Origin: Paramarasmius palmivorus
Taxonomy: Eukaryota; Basidiomycota; Agaricomycetes; Agaricales; Marasmiaceae
Direction of reading: 5' to 3'
DNA: 34,586 bases
NCBI GenBank assembly: GCA_037176845.1
Contig: JAYKXP010000291.1
Span: forward strand, 1 to 34,586
The translations under genes and the position numbers were made by a program. Positions 12,027 through 22,865 of this stretch are shown one piece after another. Position 1 is the first letter of the stretch, and each line of letters begins with the position of its first letter. The notes under the pieces were generated by a model that was not told the origin of the DNA, searched no databases, and saw only the letters and a program-made list of their open reading frames with translations.

Positions 12027-13904
12027 CTAAAATACACCAGGAGCCATTAATCGGGCATAAGCAAGGGCATTTGTCCATAAATTTACTACGTCTTGTCTTC
12101 TAGAGCTTCGTGGGAGGTGCTCGAGATACCTTCCGAGCTCGGCAACCTGGGTTTCTGAAAGAGAGCAAGGCGGAGGGTCACATGACACCTCGGTCAGCTC
12201 CGGTGGTGGTCCCTGGCGTCCGATCCATGAATTTCCGCCTTCATGGGTATAGTTTTGTCTAAGGGAAGTCAAAAGCTGGTCATCATACAGACCTTCCCAA
12301 TCTACCCCAAACACCTCCAGTTCCTCCTCATTCATGGGAAGGGACTGCAGTGCATCTCCCCGAAAGCCACAGGCGAACATATCGAATCCAAAGAAGTTGT
12401 GGGGGCTTCGATTAGGGCCATTTCGAACAGTGATCTTATGATGATTCCAAGATTCTGCCCAGAACTGGAGATGATCGTTGATTACAGGGAGGAAGAGCCA
12501 TTGAAGCAGCCAGAGGTGGTTGAGGTTGAGGTGTTCCAGCCCGAAACGAACTTCAAGACCCTCAAATAGCTCATTCCAGGTATGAACTACCCCGACCTTG
12601 ACATCCACCCAAAGCCTTTCAATTTGAGTGTTGTGGACAGACCTAGTACTGATGACTAAGTGTTCCGGTCTTTATGCGAATATAACTACGCGCTCACCGC
12701 CCCCAGATGTAAGAACCCCTACCTGCTCCACGGACGTACTCCATAAATGCTGCGACCAACAAGTTTTCCACTCTGTGGTCACCCCGCATTCTTGAAGGTA
12801 TTCCATACGCTGCAACTGCAGCCAGGAAAAGGAGCAACACGGTCTGTGCACGGTTGTTATTACTGGCTTTTATGCCAGTGACAAGGCGAGAATAACCATC
12901 CACAAAAGCGTGTATCACTATTCGCCAGCGAATCAAACCTAAAACCAAATGGATTAGATCTAAATACTGACAAGCAGGCCATTCTTACCGTGCTGACCAT
13001 CATGATGCCAGAGAAAGTTAGGCCCTGGCACGTTGTATCCTCTTCTTTGTAGAGTGATTCTCTTGAAAACACGATGAACTGGGTCAATCCTATCCAAAGA
13101 CAGGCGTATTCGCTCATATGGCACCACATGACCAAGTCGCCGAAGCATACCATCAAGGATTCTGATGCCGGCTTGTGGAAAATGGAGTTTGAGTTGAAAG
13201 ATGGTGACGTCCAAATCGGCATCTGTGATATCGGAAAGATATCCTGGCAATGTCCTAGTAGACGAAGCTGCTGGCGTAATATCTTCTGGCAAGTGAGAAG
13301 GCGTTTCTCCATCAGGATCCAACAGGTCATCAGGCTCAGGCTCAACTTCAGGCTGATCTCGATTGGGAAAAGGGTCTTGTCCGGGTGGTGCAATGCCCAA
13401 GTCTAACAGCGCCTGCCTCACTGTTGTTCTACCCACTCCCAAGAACCTACTGATTCCCGTAATTGACCTCTGGGTATAAGCCCAACGCAGAAAATCGGGG
13501 TTGATGGCGGTTTTTGGGCGCCCTCGACCGCCTGTATATTCGCGCTGCACCAGGGGAGGCCTACCATGATGGGTGGTGTTTACTGAGTGCTCGTAAAGTG
13601 ATTGAACATCGATTAACATTTTTTGTAGATTTTGCTTCAATAACTCCAGCTCTTCATGATTATCGAAGACATTTCCGTACTGTAAGGGGAGTTACCAAGA
13701 GGTTTCTGGGGCTCATTGCCAATTGAAGCGCACCTGATTTACAATCCTAGCAAACTCTTGGAGGTCTTCTCCAAACCTCTGAAGCGGATAGGCATCAAGT
13801 TCGCGCGAGCTGATGATCCCAATGACCTCCACAAAAGAGTGATAGTGCTCACGGATGGTGTTCAGCAGAGCATTAACGTCGGAGGAAGATGGATTGGTGT
13901 CCAT
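12027..13904 (-). CDS. DDE integrase-core domain protein (basidiomycete transposase-like family), intact, 572 aa
   Basis: Exons on the minus strand are 13904-13734, 13679-12989, 12938-12698 and 12642-12027, with three GT..AG introns of 50-55 nt. The sum is 1719 nt, or 572 codons plus TAG, with no lesion. Residues about 125-152 form a helix-turn-helix-like segment (ISRFLGVGRTTVRQALLDLG). A charged linker (residues 160-190) follows, then a retroviral-type integrase fold. The probable catalytic residues are D284 in WHHDGQHG, D341 in RGDHRVEN and E376 in QIERLW; the D341-E376 spacing of 35 residues is DD34/35E-like. The C-terminal part has NHLWLL, FWAESWNHH and RNGPNRSP, which I recognise from the agaricomycete 'integrase core domain' family. 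Biochemical activity is inferred only; such copies may be mobile or domesticated. I found no terminal repeats bounding the gene. Confidence 0.88.
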
Positions 13905-14171
13905 CTCTCGTGGTTGAGGACGAAATCAGATAATCTTATTCGTTCATTACAAATTCCGATTATGTCAAATGGCAATCTCCATTTCCGATCCACTCTTACT
14001 CGCCGACAAGCGCCCCAATGGCCAACAAGCGTTCCAACGTAACTCTTCCCCGTCAACCTATAAAGCCTGCTACCTCCGATAATGCACTCAAGTTTTCCCT
14101 TTCCTCTTTTTTCTCATTCCTTTAAATTTTTCTCTCTTTTTATTCAGTCTGACATCGTCTTGGCCCAGACG
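13905..14171. promoter_or_regulatory. Shared divergent promoter region between integrase-like gene and 492-aa gene
   Basis: These 267 bp separate two head-to-head start codons. On the plus side a TATAAA box at 14059-14064 lies 108 nt before the ATG at 14172 and is followed by a pyrimidine-rich tract (14098-14152), typical of fungal core promoters. I see no equally clear TATA box for the minus-strand gene. The compact arrangement suggests co-regulation, which is an inference. Confidence 0.55.
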
Positions 14172-15761
14172 ATGTCTTTGAGCAGGGATGGGTGGCTTGA
14201 GCTGGAAAGCGTTGGAAGTAATCAAGGTGCGCCTCAGAAACTCGGCACCCAGGACAAAGCTGACCTCTCTACCTTAAGCTTTCTCCATTCATTGTGTTCT
14301 AGCGACCCACTTATACGGCCAGATATTGGAAATCGGCACGTTATGGCAGATCGTATTTCCGGGTCTGTGGATCTCTAAGCATGACCATTTTCTCTGCACT
14401 CCAGTACCCTTTATCCTCCAAAGGATTCAGAAGGAAGCGCCCGCCGATATTCATCATCTAACCCCTTTGCTTCGGGATGTTTGCACGGGAACCCATCCGG
14501 AGGTCGAGGTCGCAATGGCTACTGCTCCGCTACTTGATCAGGCTCCGGCAAAGATGGAGGGCTTTAAAGCCTTTGGTTCTTGGGGTGATCTCATAGACTC
14601 CCTTCCCTCATATTCGTTCGAGACCCATGCCCATGCGTTGGCTCATTCTTCTCCCACCAACCATGCTGCCTTGGACCGCTTTCTCCGAGCTGACCATCGA
14701 CAAGTAAATTATCCCAGCAAAAGTGCGGGACATTTCTTCATAATCTTTGGCCTAGCTTCCGTCTCCTCGGTATTCTATCAAATACAGCAAGAAGCCAGAG
14801 CAGATTTGTTGCAGAGGATTGGATCCTTTGCCGATCATTCGCTCCCACTTCCTTCATCTTCGGAAAACCAGGATAGGCTACGCCATAGCACGACGTCGCT
14901 TGCACCGCCTTCCACCGAATTCCCCTCTTTAGCGATTGCCCCGTCTTTGCTATCGCTCTCTCCGTCTCCTTTCTACCAGCCATTGCTGCTTGCTGGCCCT
15001 TCTGTTGGTGCTTGCGACGAGAGCAAGCTTATCGCTGAACAGGCCTTCAGCATAGATGATGGGACTATAGTTCGTGATTCGGAGGCTACTCTTTCTCCTT
15101 ACCTGGAAGCGGGCCCATCCATACTCGGAGTTTCTTTAGAACCTTGGGCAATTAGGGCTGAAGGGACGCTCTGCGAGGCGTTGTCTGCGATTGGGGGAGG
15201 ACCGGAATGCGTCAAGAACGCGGGGTACTGTGAGGTAGACGAAGTCCTGAAATACGGCTCAGCCCTCGATTTACTTCAAAAGGCTGGTGCGGAGTTTCAG
15301 AAGGACGGTCTGCCATCACCCCATAAAGGGCTGATCATCGGCTGCAATTACCACTCCTACTTCTCAATACTGGAGGACGAACTAAGGTGGCCCACCCAGA
15401 AATGGGTGTCCATTAGTAGCCTTCATGCATGGGCTCAGGCTCTTGCAGATGGATGGAGCTGGAGCGTCAAAGAAGGTAAGAGTATTTTCAAGGGTAAAGG
15501 CAAGGAATCTCACTTTGTTTTTCAGATGCTGCTCTTGCTAGCTCAGGAATAGAAGTTTGGCTGTACCTCTGCTGGTTGCAGCTTGTACGCACCTGGCGGC
15601 CCATTCTTACCCTAGGGTTTAAGCCCATCAATCAGCTACCTACTGCTATTCAAAACACTTTATCTTTTATCCGATACGACCACTTACAGACCATAAAGGA
15701 CTTTCAACTATTCGATCCCTACCTAGTTCCTAGCCACTACCTTACCGGCCCAAACCCTTAG
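14172..15761 (+). CDS. Hypothetical protein, three exons, 492 aa
   Basis: Exons are 14172-14217, 14279-15475 and 15526-15761, with introns of 61 and 50 nt and GT..AG ends. The total of 1479 nt gives 492 codons plus TAG. The ATG at 14172 (MSLSRDGWLELESVG) was chosen because its short exon splices in frame onto the long exon. I do not recognise a domain. The protein is Ser/Pro/Leu-rich in the middle (about residues 185-245). It has a better-ordered C-terminal half with W-rich patches (ALADGWSWSVKE, EVWLYLCWLQLVRTWRP). It is divergently paired with the integrase-like gene and might be its partner in a two-gene unit, but nothing in the sequence proves this. Confidence 0.65.
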
Positions 15762-15825
15762 TCCTCTATTCATCACCACCGCCTTACCAACTCAAACCCA
15801 TCACCACCGCCTTACCAACTCAAAC
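15736..15825 (+). repeat. 28-bp tandem repeat overlapping the 3' end of the 492-aa gene
   Basis: Two near-identical units (CATCACCACCGCCTTACC followed by AACTCAAACC) occupy 15771-15825. A degenerate third unit lies upstream at about 15736-15765, so the array spans the stop codon at 15759-15761. Confidence 0.75.
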
Positions 15826-16241
15826 TCTTAGTCTCTGATACCCTCTCCTTTTATCCTTCACATCCCCTTTCTTGACCGTACGACGCGACACGACGCTCAC
15901 CTATTTCTTGACAGGTGCTTCATGCATCATTACGCTCCTTATCCCTTGCTTAATGCCCTTACGAACAACCACATACACCCTTACTAGCTAATTTGCCAAC
16001 GAGTATATACTCCTAACATATCTATCAATTAAAAAAGCAAGATTTTTCTGCTTCTTTTTCGCTCCTGTCCTCATCTTTTCAACTTTACTGGAAAAGACCC
16101 AAGTTTCAAACAGTTTGCTCATCATAAGTCTGCCATTTGACAAACAAACGTCCTTAGTCTAAGTTTGTTCAATAGCCACTGATATTAGGGAGTACATGGG
16201 TTACATAGATAGCCAAGAAATGTGGTCTCATACGCTTCTCC
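15762..16241. other. Intergenic between convergent genes
   Basis: 3' flank of the plus-strand 492-aa gene and of the minus-strand F-box-like gene. After the short tandem repeat it holds T/C-rich and A/T-rich DNA, with a weak inverted pair AAAAGCA...TGCTTCTTTTT near 16032-16060 that could act in 3'-end formation. No gene seen. Confidence 0.5.
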
Positions 16242-17101
16242 TTAACAAAAGAGCCCTAACCTTGTTACCAGTCCTACCAAATCTGCAGTGTCATCCAAAG
16301 TCACCGGGTTTGAGCCCTGCCGAAAGGTTTCAATGAGTTCCATGCTCTCCGTGCGTGACGGTGTAGAGTCTTCAGGCTTTCGAAGGAGCATTGCCTCTAA
16401 TACCGAGAGCAAGGCGCTCAGGAAAGGATAGGTTCGGTTGAAGATGCTGACAGTCAGCCAATAGCACCCTTCATTACAAGTATACACCCCCCGTTTCCCG
16501 CAAACTGGAATCCATGTACCGGGGCTAATGCAGCGCCATGTTCCGGAGTCTGTTTATAGCGTGATTAGCCATGTTTCTTCATTCATTTGGCTTAACTGAC
16601 CTGGTAGCGTTACTGAGACCAGGTTCGGGTTGGTCTGTTGAAGTCGGAGAAGAAACTCCCAGCCGCGATCCCATTCTCCGTGATACCCGTCCATGTGCTG
16701 CCATTCCAATCGAGTTAGCCGCGCTAGCTTCCTGCAGCACGACAAGGCAGGAGTAGTGACGTCCTGTTTCAGGAAGGGCGTCAGTCGATGAGCAGCAGGC
16801 TAATTCAGAGACTAACCGAATTGCCCAAATTCACCTCTACGAAGGGAACGTTGTGGTTTACCGAGCAGAAGACCGAAAGTGACTGTAGATTGGGGAAAGC
16901 CTCTTCGATGAAGGGAAAAACCTTTGTTCCGAAGTCGTTCACTACGACCTCCAAATCGACCATTCCTGCGCCCCTTTCCGCCCCCAGCCACCGTACGATG
17001 GCCGTCATGTCTGCTGCAGACATTTCTGGTGGCGTCTGGAAGCTTGTTAGCGAAGGTGCTCCGCAGTTAAGCAGCAGCCTTAGCGTGTGTCGTGGACACC
17101 G

Positions 17102-17109
17102 GGCATGGT
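17102..17109 (+). repeat. Target-site duplication of P1, left copy (GGCATGGT)
   Basis: The identical 8 bp recur at 19936-19943, immediately outside the other end of P1. Collapsing them restores the gene A frame and gives a gap-free alignment to gene B (PALYHARCPRHTL versus PALLHASVPRRML). Confidence 0.88.
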
Positions 17110-17122
17110 CAGCCGCACTACC

Positions 17123-18466
17123 GCCCTTTTTATAAAAAAGTCCGACGAATGTCAGATACTGTTTTTGCAAAAAATCAGGACATTTCGTCGGCATAGGTTG
17201 GATTTGTAAAATACACTTTTTTGTATAATTGCATAACAGGCTGCTTTTATTGGCTTCCTAATATAGAAAGAGAGGTTCCCACAGCCTCTGAGAACGCTTT
17301 TTTGGGCGCTTTTTTAATGGGAAGAAAATTCCCACACCCCCAGGCATGCTCCCCACTCCGCTTTTGGCTTCCCAAAATGGAAGGTGGCCTTACCTCATCA
17401 TTTTCCACCTGGAATCAATGCATTGGGGGGCTATTGGGGCATGCTGGGGGGCTATAAAAATCGCATTTTTGAGGAAATATGTTCTAATATGTTCCAAAAG
17501 CATGCCCCTGCAATTGGGGGCAGGGGGAATGCAAAAAAAGCGGTCCAAATATGGTAATTCAGGAAAATGGCCTGTTGGATCTTGGGCTACAGGCCAGATA
17601 TTGACATGGGGTAAGTTGGAGGACCTAGATACATCAAATACAAGCCTGGGCATACCAAATAGTACATAGATTAGTGGGGTAATGGTGCTTAAATATCAAA
17701 AATACTGAAAATCTCCGAAATTAGGGGAATAAAATTACAGGATGGGATGTAGTGCAGCTAGGGCTTAGATATTGTGAATCAGAGTTGATATATATGTCCC
17801 CTTGCTTCGTTTACAATCCTGGAGAGCTGCCTATTTTTCCAGATTTATTACAGCTAAATTCGCTTTTTTTGGACATTAATAATACTATACCACAGGGAAT
17901 GATTGGAATGGGCTAATTCTTGTTCATAACCCACTTTAGGGTGTATAGATGATGAATATATACTTGCCCAAGCACTCCTGTATGTGCAACACCTTGTTTA
18001 ATCCAATGTATTGTACAGTTATGTAACACAGGCAGTAGTACATGAATAGCACCTCAGGGAAGCATCCCAGCACCAAGGGGAGCTCAGAATCGAGTTCAGG
18101 CACCCAAAATACACTTTCCTACTATGAAAGAACATTTTCTGAATACATCTGCATGTTGCTACATAAAAAATACATAAAAAATCGCATTTTTAGGGGTTTT
18201 TCTGTACTGGAGCATGGGGATTGCTCCTAAAATCACCAAAAATGAATGAGAGACCGTTCACTATGCATAGAACAGGAATATCAATTGCCTCCATGGATCC
18301 TATGACAGGAATCCATATGCCAGATGCATCAATTCTTGCACAATTACAGAAAACCTGTAATATGAATGTAGTATTGCAGGGGTTGATCTGGGGGCTTGGG
18401 GAACCTCAAAATCGAATTCAGGATGAAAAATCAGCTAAGAATATATCCAGGTTTGAAGGAAATCCA
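17123..18466 (+). repeat. P1 left arm
   Basis: Inverse of 18579-19923. The outer 75 bp contain a nested inverted pair: TCCGACGAATGTC at about 17141 and GACATTTCGTCGG at about 17179. The shared core begins near 17296 with ACGCTTTTTTGGGCGC and contains the CCGCTTTTGGC and AAAAAGCGGTCC words also found in P2 and P3. The internal part is CpG-poor: only four CpG in 17941-18480. Confidence 0.92.
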
Positions 18467-18578
18467 TCCACAATTGACTTCAATATGCATATATCAAGTT
18501 AAATGCACAAGTATATGTGCAATATATGTTAACTATAAGCATAAAACTTGTCAGATACATATCTCAAGCTACAGTGAT

Positions 18579-19923
18579 TGGATTCCTTTCAACCCTAGAC
18601 ATATTCTTAACTGATTTTTCATCCTGAATTCGATTTTGAGGTTCCCCAAGCCCCCAGATCAACCCCTGCAATACTACATTCATATTACAGGTTTTCTGTA
18701 ATTGTGCAAGAATTGATGCATCTGGCATATGGATTCCTGTCATAGGATCCATGGAGGCAATTGATATTCCTGTTCTATGCATAGTGAACGGTCTCTCATT
18801 CATTTTTGGTGATTTTAGGAGCAATCCCCATGCTCCAGTACAGAAAAACCCCTAAAAATGCGATTTTTTATGTATTTTTTATGTAGCAACATGCAGATGT
18901 ATTCAGAAAATGTTCTTTCATAGTAGGAAAGTGTATTTTGGGTGCCTGAACTCGATTCTGAGCTCCCCTTGGTGCTGGGATGCTTCCCTGAGGTGCTATT
19001 CATGTACTACTGCCTGTGTTACATAACTGTACAATACATTGGATTAAACAAGGTGTTGCACATACAGGAGTGCTTGGGCAAGTATATATTCATCATCTAT
19101 ACACCCTAAAGTGGGTTATGAACAAGAATTAGCCCATTCCAATCATTCCCTGTGGTATAGTATTATTAATGTCCAAAAAAAGCGAATTTAGCTGTAATAA
19201 ATCTGGAAAAATAGGCAGCTCTCCAGGATTGTAAACGAAGCAAGGGGACATATATATCAACTCTGATTCACAATATCTAAGCCCTAGCTGCACTACATCC
19301 CATCCTGTAATTTTATTCCCCTAATTTCGGAGATTTTCAGTATTTTTGATATTTAAGCACCATTACCCCACTAATCTATGTACTATTTGGTATGCCCAGG
19401 CTTGTATTTGATGTATCTAGGTCCTCCAACTTACCCCATGTCAATATCTGGCCTGTAGCCCAAGATCCAACAGGCCATTTTCCTGAATTACCATATTTGG
19501 ACCGCTTTTTTTGCATTCCCCCTGCCCCCAATTGCAGGGGCATGCTTTTGGAACATATTAGAACATATTTCCTCAAAAATGCGATTTTTATAGCCCCCCA
19601 GCATGCCCCAATAGCCCCCCAATGCATTGATTCCAGGTGGAAAATGATGAGGTAAGGCCACCTTCCATTTTGGGAAGCCAAAAGCGGAGTGGGGAGCATG
19701 CCTGGGGGTGTGGGAATTTTCTTCCCATTAAAAAAGCGCCCAAAAAAGCGTTCTCAGAGGCTGTGGGAACCTCTCTTTCTATATTAGGAAGCCAATAAAA
19801 GCAGCCTGTTATGCAATTATACAAAAAAAGTGTATTTTACAAATCCAACCTATGCCGACGAAATGTCCTGATTTTTTGCAAAAACAGTATCTGACATTCG
19901 TTGGACTTTTTTATAAAAAGGGC
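18579..19923 (-). repeat. P1 right arm
   Basis: Near-identical inverse of 17123-18466. The mirrored 107-codon frame (19699-19376 versus 17346-17669) has the same translation in both arms. Differences cluster close to the centre (for example CAGCTAAG versus CAGTTAAG read inward) and at the outermost bases (GTCCGACG versus GTCCAACG). Confidence 0.92.
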
Positions 19924-19935
19924 ACCTGTACGGAT

Positions 19936-19943
19936 GGCATGGT
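19936..19943 (+). repeat. Target-site duplication of P1, right copy (GGCATGGT)
   Basis: Second copy of the 8-bp direct repeat at 17102-17109. On the coding (minus) strand it reads ACCATGCC and forms the TAC-CAT-GCC codons at the break in gene A. Confidence 0.88.
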
Positions 19944-20838
19944 ATAGCGCTGGAAAGATTGGTCCTGATTCAGAGGGTTGACCAGACTCGTTGCCGTCGA
20001 GGTTTATGAGCTGAAGGGTCGGGGCGTGGCGTAGCATGAAGGCGTGGGTTTGTTTGTCTATGCCTCCGACGTACGATAGCTGCTCGAGGTGTGGAAAATG
20101 AAGCTGACCCCATATCGCCCGTAGGTTCGATTCGTGATAAAGTGAGATCTGTAGATGCAGTATGCGCAGCTTTGTCATGTTTCCAAGACTCGTGATGGCG
20201 ATCCGAAGGGTGTTGTAGGCAAAACGATCAAAACTAAGGGGGTGAAGGAGTCAGCAGGGCTTATTTGGTGAAGGAACGGGCCTTACTCTAGCTCCAAGTG
20301 AATGTCGCGAACTAGCTCGGCGATGCGTGGCGTTTTTGCCATTAGCTTCATGCACCTCAGCATTCTCTGGGGGTAGTCGTGAGGGAGGAAGAGCTCCTCA
20401 AAAAACCTCCTCCCTGCTGTGGCTCTGAGGCTTCTGTTGATAAGGCGATGGCTGGCGTGCCTTGAGAGGTGAAAGGGGTCTTTTGCGTTGGCGTTGGCGT
20501 GATAAAAGATCTGGTCCCATATCTCCATCGCCAACTCAGCCTGCTGCTGCCGCTTTGGGTTGGCAAGAGCAAGGGATTCAGAAAGGGGTTTTTCGCTGTA
20601 AGACCCTAGAGTTGCCATGGGAGAAGGCGAGGAGCAAGCCTCTCATCTTCAGCCTTTATGGTGGGTCTGAGTTGGTCATCTCGTTTGGTCATGCTCGCTT
20701 GTGCATTCTTACGAACCCTGCTTTGCTCATGAGCTAAGGCATCTCTGATATCTACCGACGGCATGCTCTTTACATGCGGCTTAGACTCGTGTCCTTTGTC
20801 AAGAAATCTTCGGCACAACCCTGGCAATCCACCCGTGC

Positions 20839-22865
20839 CTACGGCCTAGCCAAGTAAGCCCCCACCTCTTCTCTCTCTGCCTTTAGGTGCTCTACTACCT
20901 CCATTACCTCACGCACGGCATCTATCTCCATCCCAACCTCCTTCAGCACTCCTTGCTTCTCCTTGCCGCCGACTCTTTTACCCCGCTGCTCTTTTTCCCG
21001 GCGTTTCCTGTCGGGACAATCGCCGCGGAGGAATTTGACTAGAAATTCGAAGGGTCCGAGCATCTCCTGAAGTTTGGTGCCATCTGTTTGCCAAAAAGGT
21101 AGGCCTGGGTCCTTCTCGCTTCGAACCCAACATAGCTGCTCAATGGAGCCTCCCTTTTCGCGTCGAGCTCCGATCCACAGCAGCAACTGGCTGTCCATAG
21201 AGCCGTAGAAGGTAAGCTGTTGCAGCCCCGGTAAAAGCGGCGTTGGGCTAAGCGCCTGTGCTTCTACTGCTGGGGGTGGCAGTGATCTTCTTATAACCAG
21301 ATGTTTGATGCTTGGTGAGGACGTTAGCGAGCTGATGGTCGAAGGCTTCAGGTAAAGGCCTGGGGTGATGTCGAGCTGGAGAATTCTGGCTGAAGAGGGA
21401 GAGAAAAGGCTGGTGAGCCTGCTGACGCAGTCTACTTCCGCTTCCTCCTTCCATAGGGCGTTCTCTTCCCCTTCGAGGAAGGGCTTGACAACCTTTACTG
21501 CCAGGCACCTGACCCCATAGTTGTCGGGGCATGGTTCCGGCCTGGTGACGAGGCACCAAGATATTCCAGTACGGTACGAGACGTCGTAGTCAGCATAGCC
21601 GTTCTCTTCTACCAAGAACACCTTCCCTTCTTCGGAGATCTGCCTGATCTCCAGCTTGTTGTAGGCCTCGCGTCGAGAGTCGGGTAGACGTGCCGATATG
21701 GCAGCAGTTGCTAGGCGCAGTGCTGTGGGGTTTTGAGGCAAAGGCAGGGTGATCTTGATCGATGCCCACCAAGGCAGCTCCAGGGATTTGACCAGCGCCT
21801 GTCCCACTGGGCCGAACTGTGAGTCTGATTCCAAAATCAAAGCTGGGGAAGGCTAACCGGGGTCTCCTCGACTCCGCAAGGCTCCGGTTGGTGAGGCTCA
21901 AAGTCGATGAGCTGTACGGACTGGAGCTGCGGGCTTTGGCGAAGCACGTCCAGCATCTCCTTCACCGATGGCTTAACGCCGGGTGATTCGATGAATAGGA
22001 AGGTTAGGCATCGCCCGAAAGCAGGAGAGCCCCACGAGAAGGCAATTCTTCTCAGCGACAAGCAGGCTAGCGTGGCGGGGGCAGCTCCTAGGAGATCGAA
22101 GAGCATGGGCTGGGGATCTCTGCAGGTCAGCTGTAGCTCCTTTATGGACGAGAGTTTCGTAGCATCTTCCGGTAGAACTCGTTGAGCTGAGTTGGCTGAA
22201 AGGAAGAGCCGAAGCCTGGTGATTCTGTGGGCTTGTCGGGAGAGGATCTCAGAAAGCTCCTCCATGGCCTCAGCAGTGAGCAGGTCTGCACCAAGGACGA
22301 AGCTCTCGTCGATCTCCTCGTTAAAGGGGTACTTCTGCATGGCCTTGATTGATAGAGGACCTTCGCGGGATCTTAAGAATAGCTCCCTGCTTAGGCATGG
22401 TTTGGCGGCTAGGTCGATGAATTGCCAAACCCTGGACGACCCTTGGCATATCTGCCTCCAAAGGTGGCATACCTGGCTTAGCCTGAAAGGCGAGTGAGCA
22501 CGCCAGTTGATGGAGCCCATGCCTTCTTCCTCTTCTTCTCCTTCCTGATCCTCCCCGTACCCTTCCTCTTCCTCTTCTTCTCCTTCGACATCTTCATCCC
22601 CTTCTCCATCCCCATCTTCATCCCCTTCTCCATCCTCGTCCTCTTCCCGGCTTGGGCTTTTGCCGCCTTCTTCTTCCTCGCTGATGTAGCCTTGGTCTGC
22701 AGCGCTGGCAGGGGCGAGGTGGATGAGGGCAACGCATAGAAAGATGGCTTCTTCAAGAATCTCGCGAGGTAGTCGATTTACAGGTCTTCGGTCATTGAGA
22801 AGGTGCCTTTGCAGGACTCTATTCGTCGGTTCCCTTTTTGCGGATTGGGTCCAGGCTGATTCCAT
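20839..22865 (-). pseudogene. F-box protein gene C with one frameshift (or a sequencing indel)
   Basis: ATG at 22865 opens a 342-codon frame ending in TGA at 21837. A second frame continues from about 21840 to the stop at 20839 (333 codons). The junction reads ...VSLPQL, then in the shifted frame LILESDSQFGPVG...LELPWW, which continues the pattern usual in agaricomycete F-box proteins. I therefore read it as one gene of about 675 aa with a 1-nt deletion near 21845. The F-box is split: helix 1 VNRLPREILEEAIF is at residues 28-41 and SPFRLSQVCHLWRQI at about 124-138. Between them lies an acidic Glu/Asp/Gly tract encoded by imperfect 24-nt repeats (about 22530-22680). A Lys/Arg-rich patch lies near the C-terminus. 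No GT..AG intron of plausible size would repair the frame. Confidence 0.75.

Larger units (their letters stand above)
17110..19935. mobile_element. Palindromic foldback element P1 (2826 bp)
   Basis: Two inverted arms (about 17123-18466 and 18579-19923) surround a 112-nt asymmetric spacer. Mirrored positions sum to 37045-37046 throughout, so the arms carry essentially no net indels. The strong repeat begins GCCCTTTTTATAAAAAAG. Outside it the last 12-13 bp at each end match only partly (CAGCCGCACTACC versus ATCCGTACAGGT read inward). The element is flanked by an 8-bp target duplication. The open frames inside are mirror copies with no recognisable domain, and no transposase is encoded. The size of the duplication fits hAT- or KDZ-like enzymes, but the superfamily is not proven. 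Confidence 0.9.
16242..20618 (-). pseudogene. F-box-like gene A, otherwise intact but split by palindromic element P1
   Basis: Minus-strand exons are 20618-20287, 20233-19936 joined across P1 to 17101-16817 (one exon), 16763-16601 and 16549-16242. Removing P1 and one copy of the 8-bp flanking repeat leaves 1386 nt, 461 codons plus TAA, with no other stop or frameshift. Exon layout and length match gene B (23360-24947). The N-terminus has an F-box-like helix (AMEIWDQIFYHANANAKDPF). The middle is leucine-rich with LRR-like spacing, and the C-terminus has a conserved TWIPVCGK...GCYWLTVSIF patch. A role as an SCF substrate adaptor is only a family-level guess. P1 sits in the LRR-like part after PALYHA, so the present allele would give a truncated product or a transcript with a giant hairpin. 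Confidence 0.8.

Noticed and set aside
17120..19926. A 3-bp ACC duplication directly outside the strong GCCCTTTTT repeats of P1
   Set aside because: It also leaves an open frame but adds ten extra residues relative to gene B. The 8-bp GGCATGGT slightly further out gives a gap-free alignment and symmetric element coordinates, so it is preferred.
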